From assembly GCA_037893225.1 (NCBI GenBank), contig JAZGUH010000531.1, forward strand, positions 1 through 64,000: a DNA stretch of 64,000 nucleotides, given 5' to 3'. The DNA comes from Hippasteria phrygiana (Eukaryota; Echinodermata; Asteroidea; Valvatida; Goniasteridae). Under the pieces are notes generated by a model. That model was given only the letters and a program-made list of their open reading frames with translations, did not search any database and was not told the DNA's origin. Positions 22,157 through 33,390 of this stretch are shown in pieces. The position numbers were made by a program, and so were the translations under genes. How positions within the stretch are numbered: position 1 is the stretch's first letter; each line of letters begins with the position of its first letter.

Positions 22157-22584
22157 GTGCCAGCATACAGAGCACGCTCCAATTAGTTCTTGTTATAGGT
22201 ACTATTTCAACTGGCTTTGAAAGATCCATCTAGGACTATCACCCTCCTTCAGCTTTTCAGAATAGTTTTTCCATGTAAAGGGGGAGAATTTGAGATCCAT
22301 TTTCCCCTAACTTTTGCGTTGTGTCCCCATTTTCCTTTGATCCAAAACCTGGATAAGCCAATTCTCATGCTCTTGACTATTTCATTGTAAAGTTATACTT
22401 GTAGTTTTTTAATAGAATTAAAAGGACTAAAGTAGCTAGGGGTATTCTTGTAAATGGTTAAGTTAACTGTGTCACTGCTTTGAGAGATGTTCAGAATAAA
22501 GAAAACCCAACTGGCAAGATAAAATAAGTTCAAAACAGAGTATTGTAGCGGTATTGTTGGTTTAGCGCGAACAATATAATGTGC

Positions 22585-22772
22585 GTTTGTTTTTGCATTC
22601 AATAGAGGACCTTTAACAACAGAGGATGATAGGGTCCCAGGTTGCGAAAGGTCCCCGTTTGAAAATAGAATCGTGTACAAAACCAATGAGGGTCCTTGCC
22701 AAAAAGTTAAAGTATGAACAATAGGAGGACAATATGAGGTCCCCGATTGAAGGTGTTTATACACTTGTGTGT
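22585..22772. repeat. dispersed repeat family 4, copy 2
   Basis: Near-identical to 5704-5882 in the same orientation (see that entry). Small indels distinguish the copies (AATAGAATCGTGTACAAAAC versus AATCGTGTACAAAAC). Confidence 0.8.
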
Positions 22773-24929
22773 GAACCCGAACAATGACAAAAGACGTCAC
22801 AGTTCGATGTACTATACACCTCAGATTGTTAGATATATTTTTACAAAATATCCAGATTGTGCTTTTATACCATCCTTGATATAAAATGTTATCTTTTTAT
22901 ATTGTAGCCATTATGTACACTTATAATAAATAGCATGATTTCATTCAATTTTATATAATATCGTATAGCTTTACATATCATGCAGTATATTACATCCATA
23001 TTAGTTTTTCCCCTTAAGAGGATTTAGTTATAGCTCATGCATGAATTTTACATTACACAATGACAGAATATTTATGGAAGTTCTATTTTCTACAATATCA
23101 TTAAACGTACAAAGCAACTCTTGTTTATCCATAAGCCTACTGTGTTGAAATAACTAATTCCAAAATCCGTATTTTTGTCCCCTGACGAAAATAGAAGAAC
23201 TCAGTATCGTATAAACCTATTTTGTTTAATATTTGGGCACGTGTCATGTTTTTATCTAATACTACTCAGCTATTCGACAACTCCACACTGAATGCGACAC
23301 CGATTCCTTGGAACGGTCTATTCGATTAGTGGAATCGATACCGGATCAAATTTAAATGCTAAAGTGTCCTTTCGGACGCGTAATACGAGCCTATAGGAAA
23401 ATTGCCTATGTGATTTGAGAAATATAGAAATATGTTTGGTAAAGAGCATTGTGCAAAACGAAAACAACGAAAACACTTTTCACATTTGATTGGCAAACAT
23501 CTCGGATAACGGATACGATATTAAACACAAATAGCATTAGAAGTCCAAATGTTATTATTATTGGTTAAAAATATTTAAAAACAACGTCAACTTGACTAAC
23601 ATCCTGTGGGCGACATTTCCACGCACCTGACATGCATTTGAAATCTTTTCCCTCTAGCTGCTTTGTCAATTTCATCTCGGACTTAAATTTCCAGAAAAAA
23701 CAACATAACCTATAATCCGTGAAATCGAAGCCATTGCAATGCATTTAATCAATTTATATTGACTGCTAAATATTTCCCCCGCAGCACTTCCATAATTATA
23801 TACATCTGCTACATTCCGAAAACCACAAACCTCGGTCAGTACTCCGGGAAAAACACGAAACTCGAGCAATTTAGGCTGTCTCTTCTGACGTCTAAGGTAT
23901 TCGTTGAGATTCAAGCACATTCGTCTTTCATGATAAATGGGTCAGGCATAAACACGTCCCAGATGTGAAATTCCCCGACGAGTTGAGCCATGCTTAGTGT
24001 ACCGAGCTTAAATTGAGTGAAAAACATATTGTACATAGTTTCCAAGCGCTTCACCTCTACATCTCTGGTTGTTTCCCCACTCCAAATTTCCTTGAACGGC
24101 AGCTTATTTCCAGGGAGGATGGGGCATCCTAAGCTACGATAATACCACCCTTAATCATGCACTCAATTTTTTTTGTCGTCATCGTTTTCTCGTCAACATC
24201 TCTCTGTGCACGAGTGTCGATCAGGCATCCAGAACAGGAAATGTAGGACTGTGCCAATCATACGACATAAGCAGTGGGGGCATGGTCACGATTTTTTAAA
24301 AGCGCCCCAAAAAGTGATCCCACAAAATTGTTAGTTGCAAAATGTGTTGAAAAAAGCCGTGGGGTGCTAGGGTAAATCGAAACGGGGGGGGGGGGGGGGG
24401 GGGGGGGATGATCCCATGTACCATCCCGTAATCGGTCATAAGAGACGCAAATGGAAATATAAAACCGGTATTCTTTAATTAGATTTTCCCCAGCTAGCCA
24501 AGGACACAAACTTCAAGTACATTTTACAAGACTAGTCCATTCTTCTAATAATCGTCCATACCTTGCCCTGTCTGCATCACTCTCCTCTATAACGCTTCCT
24601 TTTGTTTGCCTTTTTCGTGAATTAATAAATAAAATTAATTAACACAAAGAAATAAAGATCCGTAGTATATTACACTGTCGAAAGTTCCGGCTCTTGACAC
24701 TGTAACATTCCCTCCATGATGGGAATGTCTTGGTTTCAATCTTTGTAACGAAAATGTCTCAATAATACGTTAAGAACAGTCGCTGTTTATTTGTGAACTA
24801 TTTTGTTTTGTCGTGATTTTAATTACGTTGTCAAGTGATTAGGTTGAGTTGAGTTTGGTCGAGTGGGCTAAACTAAACAAGTAATATTTTGAAATGAGAG
24901 GAAAGCACTGGTTTCGTTATAATTAGATG
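22773..24929. other. no gene seen; 24-G tract at 24384
   Basis: AT-rich unique DNA. A 24-G run at 24384-24407 lies in a G-rich context resembling other poly-G elements, but no paired ends could be found. Confidence 0.4.
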
Positions 24930-25062
24930 TAGTGGGTTTTGGGGGTTGTGGGTTGTGGGTTGTGGGTTTTGGGTTTTGGGTTGTGGGTTGTGGGGTGGGT
25001 TGTGGGTTGTGGGTTGGTTTGGGTTGGTTTGGGTTGGTTTGGGTTGGTTTGGGTTGGTTTGG
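24930..25062. repeat. G/T-rich minisatellite
   Basis: GGGTTGTGGGTTGTGGGTTT words followed by five copies of TTTGGGTTGG. It looks telomere-like in composition but has no fixed hexamer, so it is an internal minisatellite. Regular GGG spacing favours G-quadruplexes. Confidence 0.9.
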
Positions 25063-27431
25063 TACAACTTCAACCGTGGTGGAACAACTGACGATGAATA
25101 AAAATGTATCCTATCTTTTTAAAGTGTACAGCCGGAAATTGATCTTTCTATGAAGAAAGCAATGTTGGTCAAAAATATACGTATACTTTAAAGAAAATAA
25201 TGTTAGCAATGGTTTGGTCTTAACGGACTGGATACTGCGGACAACACCACACTCGAGAAGAACCGCAGCCTTTGGATATTAAAGATTCACTGACCATGCT
25301 CTAGCGAATTGGATTTTGTAACGAATTGTTAAACTCTTTGTTTTGTTTTATCAGAAAAATACTTTTGTTCTGAAGCGCCTCTAACGCACCAAAAGTTCCA
25401 CCCTGCGGAAACTGAACTATTGTTGTTCCGCCAATAATTCGACATTTTAAAGCAATTATTGGAGAAGTAAAGGTGTGCGAATTTTTCCGTTTGTTGCCTC
25501 ATTCAAAAGTGAATAGCTTTAGTATTACTGGGCATATAGCAATTACGGGAACAAAATTTATTTTCCTGTGAAACTCAGAGAGAGCACTTACATTATATCT
25601 TTAAACGTTCTACGAATCTCCAATCTCCATCATCTTCCGTTACATATACACCCGCACCTTGCAATAATTCTTAGTTTCTCCACCTTTCAAACATCAACTA
25701 CCCTACTACCTTGCCAATCACTCCCATCACATTGAACGATTCTCTCGCTAAAGCTTCATCAATATTTGGGGTCAACATTGGCTAATCAGAAAACGCGAGA
25801 TAAGGTGTTGGCCAATTGGTACACTTTTTTTCCTTTCAAAACGGATCCCTTTAGTGTAAACATGGTCTAGTTTACCCAGCGAAATTGAGCATTATTGCGG
25901 AATGAGAATACCTTGCATTCTAGAACACATGCCGTTCAGGGGGAAACAAATTCATGTGGTGGGTTATGACTTACGCGCAGAAAGCAGTTTCCACAACGCC
26001 TCACTTTGTTTCGTCAAGAATTTACAAATCACATTGACCAGGAGGTATTAGCCACAGTAAAATATAAATATTGATATTATGTACACCCCTATTTCTTTCT
26101 CCATAATAGTTAAGGCATTTCGAAATGTAAAAATACAGCCATTTGAAGATTTCGATTTCCTGCTGCATGTTAGTTGTTCAAATCACGCGCTTAATAAATA
26201 CAATGTACATTTATATTTACACCATAGTTCACTTTGCAATATTTACATTGACATTTGACGTGACTAAGCCTCTCAAGTTTGCAACGAAAGCCCTGCTTAG
26301 CCAGCCTATAAGGAGAATGCGCTCCAAAACGTGGTGTTAAATTAACAGCATGTGGTATCTGTTTTTAACCATTTGTCCATTATCAATACCACGTGATGTT
26401 CACTTAATTGCAGTGTTTGTAGTGTAGTCTTAACAATTCCCTTTAGTGGTGGTATGTCGTTTGGTCCATCTTCGAGTAACAAACCTTCAATTTCAAAGCG
26501 AAACGAGAACATCCTTCGGCATTTACGATACACATTCGGTCAAAGAATAATGATTTTTTTCTTCTAAATTTGTCTGATTCCATATGTCGTTGTAATTCTT
26601 GTGTTGTGGTATTCCCCCGTAAGGTGCTCCTTTTTTGTTCAATTGGAATCATCGTTGTGTTATTACTGATGTTTGCTGCTAACATACTACAGCTCTGGAA
26701 AAAATGATTGGGCCAACAAGATCGTTATCACCTTGTTTTACTCCGTAAGTGTCTACGTGTGACTGGTAATCAAATCCAGGCATGTCTCAGCATTGGGTTT
26801 AAACAGTGAAAACGGTGAAGCACAATATCGGGGTGTTCAACATTAATTGTGAAATGAATTTTGAATAATTAAATGCTTTTTGGATTCTGTATCGATATGG
26901 GCAGTTTGAAAATGACCACCTAACGTGGGAACTATAAAACCACTGAAATGAGATTTACAACATTGTATTGATTTGGACAATGTTGATAGGGATTACGCAT
27001 TAAAATGGTTCCATAAGTTATTGTTGCCGCTGCGGCTACTGAACAGATTCTATTGTTGTTAATGTTGCTTTCTTATCAGTGACAGAACTACATTCGTAGC
27101 AAATTAATGTTGAAATAAAATAAAAGTATGCAACTATAAAGGGGTTAATCAGACTAAAATTGCTATTGTATCAGAAACCAATTTCTGTCCGAAAATCATC
27201 TGTGATTCTTCGAAAAGTTAACAATCCATCTCAAATCTGGACAACAGTTTCAAATACCCAGAATTTAGCATCCTAATGCTAATTTCTTGGCATTTTGCTG
27301 ATAACACCAATCTATAAGTTCAACTTTTTAACACCTGTCATCACGTATGAGTATTTACCACAATGGAGAAGGTGACAATCCGTCCAACATGTACTGTCGA
27401 AGAAGGGGCCTAGCCCAACAGGGTTAATCTT
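25063..27431. other. no gene seen; 3' side of the receptor gene
   Basis: AT-rich unique DNA. The part next to 27431 would be the receptor's 3' UTR. I did not find an unambiguous poly(A) signal on the minus strand. Confidence 0.4.
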
Positions 27432-28598
27432 TTAGTCCGTGCAGTTGATGGTAACGCCTGATTCTATATCAGTGGCACGTGTGTGTGGATCGGCGTAGGA
27501 CTTGGAGTGCTGACGTGAATTCGACGAGGAAAACTTCACTGAGTAGCGGTTGTAAGTCGCCTCGGGACTGTCCTTGGAGAAGCAGGGAAACATTTCCTTC
27601 CAGAAACGGATGGTGATGTTGAAGAAGAGAAACACATAGGGGTTGACGGCCGAGGTGGCCACGCCGAAGATGCTGAATAATGTGTACACGTTACTGGTGA
27701 CGACAGATGGATGATAGGTCTTTAGCATCTCCACGATGAAGTAAGGGGAACCACACAAGACAAAGGCAGCGATGATGACAATTGTCATCTTCAATGTCTT
27801 TTTCTTGGCTTTGGTCAGTGTCCCGGTGGGGACACGGCGCAGGTCGATCTGACCATCTCGCTGTTTCCCCGAACACTCGTGAGACTTGTCCCATATCGTC
27901 TTGCATAACCGCACATAGGCCACGCTTATAACCACGAACGGCACCAGGAAGGTTATGAACGCCACGTAGGTGAGATAGGCGGTGCGCCCAACGGGGTTTT
28001 TCGATAGATAGGTGCCGCAGTATTGTTCAGGATATCCCTTTCTCTCTCTGACGACCCAGACGATGAGCTGGGGCAGGGCAAGGATCCCAGCGATGACCCA
28101 GCCACCTACGACTAGTTTCCAGGCAGGAACGAATGCACTCAGGGGACTCCGGACTGCCTGGTGGCGATCAATAGCCATGATTGCAATCATGTTACCACTA
28201 CTGATTAACGCAGCTCCTTGAAAGTACATGACGATCTTACACAAGACGTTACCTGCTCTCCACACACCTGCTGTCTCTATCACCGCAGTTGCCAGGACAG
28301 CAAACAGACAGACAGACAGATCAGCACTGGCGATGCCCAATACGATGGTATTCACCCGAGACTTACGATGCCTGTTGAACCTCATCCATTGAAACACAAG
28401 GAGATTACCAAGAACTCCAACCGCAAATAGGAACCAGAGCGCGCCGATCTGGAACTCCATGGAGAGCCAAGTGTTCTCCTCCGGGTCGGGCTCGCCCACT
28501 GTGTCGTTGTCGTAGAGTGCGAACATCTCAGTAACTTCCACGGTATATATATTGGTGAACATCTGCGTTCTTGAATCTGTTGACTGTGTGGTCATCAT
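27432..28598 (-). CDS. rhodopsin-type neuropeptide GPCR (GnRH/vasopressin-like group)
   Basis: A 388-residue seven-transmembrane receptor of the plasma membrane, coding unbroken. Counting from the ATG at 28598: acidic N-terminus with an N-glycosylation site (NDT, near 31); TM1 about 49-71 with GNLLV; TM2 with ASADLSV (Asp near 93); Cys near 120 and Cys near 194 for the usual disulfide; DRH at 144-146 in place of DRY; TM5 about 208-232; a basic third loop (TKAKKKTLKM); TM6 with CGSP, where most relatives have CWxP; NPYVF at 319-323; a possible palmitoylated Cys in PCF. The DRHQAVRSPL and KTLKMTIVIIAAFVLC blocks resemble GnRH/corazonin, vasopressin and CCAP/NPS receptors; the ligand is inferred only as a peptide. 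The start is uncertain: the frame is open to 28628, exactly after the acceptor-like TTTCCTCTTGCTCACAG, so this may be a downstream exon with the start upstream. Higher GC than its surroundings fits a real gene. Confidence 0.9.
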   Translation of the reverse strand: MMTTQSTDSRTQMFTNIYTVEVTEMFALYDNDTVGEPDPEENTWLSMEFQIGALWFLFAVGVLGNLLVFQWMRFNRHRKSRVNTIVLGIASADLSVCLFAVLATAVIETAGVWRAGNVLCKIVMYFQGAALISSGNMIAIMAIDRHQAVRSPLSAFVPAWKLVVGGWVIAGILALPQLIVWVVRERKGYPEQYCGTYLSKNPVGRTAYLTYVAFITFLVPFVVISVAYVRLCKTIWDKSHECSGKQRDGQIDLRRVPTGTLTKAKKKTLKMTIVIIAAFVLCGSPYFIVEMLKTYHPSVVTSNVYTLFSIFGVATSAVNPYVFLFFNITIRFWKEMFPCFSKDSPEATYNRYSVKFSSSNSRQHSKSYADPHTRATDIESGVTINCTD

Positions 28599-28628
28599 GT
28601 CAGTGCGCACCGGATTGTAACTCAGCAC

Positions 28629-29564
28629 CTGTGAGCAAGAGGAAATTAAAAAGAAGCCGATAAAAAGCTGAACATCACACTGTCAAATGATCCGAGTGCA
28701 TGTTTGCGCTGCAATTGAGACATCGGGTTGTTTGTTTTTCTGTACCTTCGTCGCTAGTGTTCATATCCATGGCAACCATTTATCGCCTCCCACAAAAGCC
28801 TGAAAAGTAAAATAAACAGCCAGCTGCGGTTCATACAAATTTGAATATTCATAACAACAAGTTGACGAGGCGCGTGCTAAATAGTTTGGCGCGAAAGGTC
28901 CGGGCTCGGGTCAGCGGGTTGCCGCTTCGTCACCTGAGCAGCTCAAGTCTCTGGGTCTTATCGACTGATCTTTGCAAGAAGGCTCGTCGGTGGAGGAAGA
29001 ACCGCCTCCTCAGTGTAATCCAGCCCAAGAATCAACTAGCGCAAGGCATCGCTTGGCCAACATTTTCAAGCGTGGGACGTGCCTGGACCAAATGAATCGC
29101 CTCGTATTGCATGACGGTGACGCTGTAGGGCTTGGCCGATGCGGGTCAGACAGTGACGCTTGCGATCATTAAAGAGCGGTGACATTTCCCCGTGCTGAAT
29201 TTACCCCTGGTAAAAACACATGTGCACTCTTGAGATAAACAAGGCATCGTACATAAAACAACATAAAACAGGATTAAAATACTGATTGCATTTGTTGGCA
29301 TAAAATCGCATAAAAAGAGAAATCGAAGCAAACTGAAACACCCGCACATCGGCAAAAAGGAAAAATGTCGGAATGTTCGTCAGGTGCAAAAGGAATGCTG
29401 GTTCATACAAAATGATGTGAATTTTATGACGTCAACAGTGCTTGTTTCACTAGTGTTCTTTCGGTTTAGATAACCAATAAATTGTCGGTGATTGGAATTA
29501 AGAGGGCTTCTAACAAAAACCATTGCTCCTGCCTCGCTTATATTATTCTTGATTGCTTGGTGTA
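28629..29564. other. 5' side of receptor; no further gene seen
   Basis: 28629-28645 is a pyrimidine tract plus AG on the minus strand (acceptor-like). 28850-29160 is a GC-richer stretch that could be promoter or 5' UTR of the receptor, but I see no TATA or conserved motif that decides it. Confidence 0.35.
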
Positions 29565-30457
29565 TTGCACAGAATTACACAGAAAGCGCAGTGGATCAAA
29601 CCACTTTCTTGCAGGTAATAACACTTATTACATTGTTTTATTTTAGTTTGTATTTTTGCACAGTTGTATAAGTTTGTTTATAGAAGAGAAACTAATGCTC
29701 GGAAATTATAGTGAAAGTATCCCCACATGCCTGCGATTGACTAACATCCCATCCCATACCCAGGGGTGATATAAATATTCTCAGTCGTTTCATGCTACAG
29801 AAACCGGAGATAAACACTGGCCTGTTGGTCCACATTGTTCTCGTGTCTGAACATGATTGTAAAAATGTGTGAACAAATTTTTTAAAGCCTAGATATCGAT
29901 TCGATGGAATTCCTCTTATGTAGGCCTACGTCGGATAAAGGGAGAAAGGGGGTATACGAGGGAAACAATAATTGGGGGGTGCACGTCCCCTCTCTCAATA
30001 GACGATGTGAGCCATGTTTGAAAAATTGCATGTTGTAGTCGCGTGACACCGACATTCTCCTGACAAAAGCAAGCTGATGTATTTTATTCTGTACTATGAT
30101 AAACAGAATGAGGCAGTGGTGTCGGGGATGTTTTGCCTAGAAGTATGCGCACGCATACCGATGGGCATGTGTGTTTGGTTGATTTCGGGGGCACGTGCCT
30201 TTATCGAATAGGCCTACTTTGGTCATTCTATAAGGGGAGGGTATAGGCAAAAGACGAATCGAAGGAATAAAATATAAGAGGTTCTTTGGGGATATGGTCA
30301 CCATAATTTTAGAGCATTAGTTTCTCTTCTCTATAAACTGTACACAAAATCTGATTGCAAAAATACGAACTAAAATAGAACAATATAGGCCTAATAGGTG
30401 TTATTCCCTACAAGAATGTGGTTTGATCCACTGCGCTTTCTGTGTAATTCCGTGCAA
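29565..30457. mobile_element. inverted-repeat element, about 140-bp arms
   Basis: The left arm 29565-29705 and right arm 30308-30457 are inverse copies: TTGCACAGAATTACACAGAA, AGCGCAGTGGATCAAACCAC and GAGAAACTAATGCTC each recur as complement. The total is 893 bp with no transposase frame. Target duplication is not clear, so the class is unknown. Confidence 0.8.
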
Positions 30458-33154
30458 CATCCCTGCACCAAGTAAACAAAAATAGGTTAACGCAAGCCTG
30501 TCAATTGCAAAGGTTTTTGTTGGTAATAAGAAAGGAGTACATTATGGTAAATGGAATTTCTGTCAAATGACTTTCATTCTTTCAGTGAGGTTCGGTCGAA
30601 ACCCAGTCACAGAAAGTTGGGTTACGAATGCAACATTTGATTGGCCCGTCTTTGTTAGAAGCCATCTCAATTAATCCAAATCACCGACAATGTGTGGGTT
30701 ATCTAAAACGAAAGAACACAACTGTGGCGTCCGTTGTTGTCCTAACGATTCGCCCCTCTCTTAGATTCGCGTATGTAACCGGTCTTGACACATACGGTTC
30801 ATATAAATGTCCACTTTTCCCTTGTGACAAAATGGAGGAATAAGAACGGTGATTATTTTGGACTGTGAAGCGCCCAAACTGAGCGGAATCACTAAAGCTA
30901 TAGAAGCAATATATTTCAACATGCAGAAATAGTCAGTCTTTCTATAGTGAAAAAGCGACACATCGTAGGAGTGTTTGGGCTGAGTCATTTAATGCCAGGC
31001 CCATTTCACCAGCCAACAGCAACTAAAGGTCATTAACCACTTCACTAAAGCAACTACAAGTGTCTTGGGTTCATGTATCGCCGTTCTCTGTTCGCTCCTC
31101 CAGGAACTTGACAGCCCTGGCCATTCCACTGGCGTCGTTGCAGTTCGCTGTAAAGTTTGCGACCGCACGCGACTAATTGTCTCCCCTAAAGGCCATCGCT
31201 GGTGTGCATTCCGAATAAATCGAGCTCTAGCGCCAGGCCGCTCATTTTCAGATGGCCGTAGATCGCGTTACCAGCCCAGCGTCTGATGAGAGAGGTGCAC
31301 CGCGTCAACAACAGGCCTTAAGCCCGGAGGGCTAAAGGACGAATCATCCAAATCTCTTATCAACAGGTCCTCTGACTGCACGGTTTGTGGACATTCAAAT
31401 AATTACTCAGAGAGAAAATGATGAAACATAGATGAACCCTCATCTTGCAATTTCTTTCTCTTTCGAACTAACGTTCTAAGAAAAAAAAATTAAGAAAAAT
31501 TTATGAGTTATTTTTGGGCAAACAGTAAAAGTTTGACTAGTTACGACCCATAGAACTATAGCTGCAGCTACGTCTGCAACAAAGAAAACTCTCAAATTTT
31601 GTAGTTTCACATGTTTTTAACAAATTGAAATATGCCTCTTTTATTCAGTTTTGCGCATTATTTTTAAGATTGTATTATTTTTAAGATTGTATTATTTTTT
31701 GCACGATAACTCCACCTGAAAAAATGTCCTCCCACCAAAAACCAAGAGCAGAAATCAAAAACACTTTGATATGAATATTTCACAATGCGGTCCAGCAATA
31801 GATATGCACTATTTTCCTAAGAGTACTAGGCAGGCCTTGCTTTACCCCTTTGTTATGTTGTTCATAATATTATATAGATACGTGATTTCACAGTTATTTG
31901 TTGAATAAAACTATATTTGTGAAAGATTATTGGGTTCACCGTTGCATTGTCTCGATAATTACTGAAGCAACCTGTGTTAACGTCACAGCGTTTGCAAATG
32001 GTGAAAACCTAGAGGCGACATAATGAGGGACATTATAATAACATTCAGTTGAAGCAGACAATGCATGCATTTATTAATCAGCTGTCTGTGTAAAGACAGG
32101 TGTGTCAACCTGACAACACAGACAAACCGTGCATTGATGCGCACAATCTACACAGCACCTCACCAATTTCACTTATTATTCCATCGATCGCTTTAGTGTT
32201 TCTTTTGTACGACTGAGAATGCAGGCGACCCTAATAGTATGCGCAGAAGAAAATTGATAGAAAAAATAGGAAAATAACATTTAATACGTTCCTCTTTAGC
32301 TGTAAATTTTCGTTTTTGTTTAAGATATGTTTCAGTAAAGAATAATAATCTTGACTGAAAATCGATTATCTGGATTTCCTCACTTTGGCCCCAAGACATG
32401 CAATGCAAAACAATGACCAACGACAAACGACAGCTAAAATTTAACGTGTTTTTTTTAAGAGCCGTTGGTATATTTATTTAATTAGGTTATTAAATCGGAT
32501 GCTTTTATATTCATCAGCTGGACGAGAAAATGCAGTTTCTTAAAGAATTTATTACCACGTTTACGACGGAAGACTAGTAGGCCTAGTGACGAAATGTTTA
32601 CTTTTCACAAGGTTTCATAATTCACTCACTTGGGAATTTAATGAAACAAATTCTTTAGAAATTCCCCTTTGACCACGTTCTTTCCTGTGACCCAGCCTGC
32701 ATGATTTCTCAATTCTCGTCCCCAAGTGTACAGAGTCTTTTCTTTGCTCTGACTCCGAATCCCGGATACCAAAGATCTATGAAACAGGGCAAGAAATAAA
32801 AGCACCATGCCCTATTTGGATGAGTTTCATAGAACATGTAGGTTAATGTGTTTGAGAGGATTCCCCAGATGGCACTCTGCCGTTGAAAGGTGAACCAATT
32901 TCACTTATGGCCGACACCTAAGATGCCTCCCGTTCACCGTGTCACTAATTGTATCCGTTGCATCGAGTTGCGATAATGTTTCCGTTGGGAATAATGAAGA
33001 AAGAAGTCGCCCTTACAACTCTTCCTGTCTCTTTTTTCTTTGTTTTTCGTTTTCTTGGAAGTTTCACCTCACTCTACAATGCGTGAGTTGCGTCATCCGA
33101 AGGCAAACGCCAGTGTTTGAAATGATTTCAAGATCGCCATTTTCGTTGAACTAA
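30458..33154. other. no gene seen
   Basis: AT-rich unique DNA. Small direct repeat TTTTTAAGATTGTATTA (twice near 31660-31695). No coding or RNA feature supported. Confidence 0.4.
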
Positions 33155-33390
33155 AAGAGGAATTTCACATTAGCCCCTTCTGCGCACTTCCGGGTTGAAA
33201 GCGAGAATATCAGTGGCAAACAAAACAACGCTTTTCAGCACATTCATTCATGCATGAATTAATCAGGCCATAAAAGGCAGCGCAGGCGCACGATCAGCAT
33301 AAAGTTGTTTACTGTAACATTGAGATCCTCGTTTTCAAACGCGGAAGTGCGCAGATTGGGGCTAAACTCGTCGTTGTGGGATTCCTCTAT
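33155..33390. mobile_element. MITE family 1, copy 2
   Basis: A 236-bp relative of 1361-1589. The left end AGAGGAATTTCACAT..GCGCACTTCCGGGTTGAAAG and right end ..GGAAGTGCGCAGA..GGATTCCTCT are inverse to each other. The centre has CATTCATGCATGAATTAATC and an extra GC-rich segment absent from copy 1. Confidence 0.8.

Noticed and set aside
24930..25062. Interstitial telomere repeat
   Set aside because: GGG-rich with T spacers but no constant TTAGGG hexamer.
27432..28628. Starting the receptor at the GTG at 28628
   Set aside because: Animal nuclear genes do not normally start at GTG; that position is the first base after a splice acceptor-like AG, so the first ATG (28598) was used and the alternative noted.
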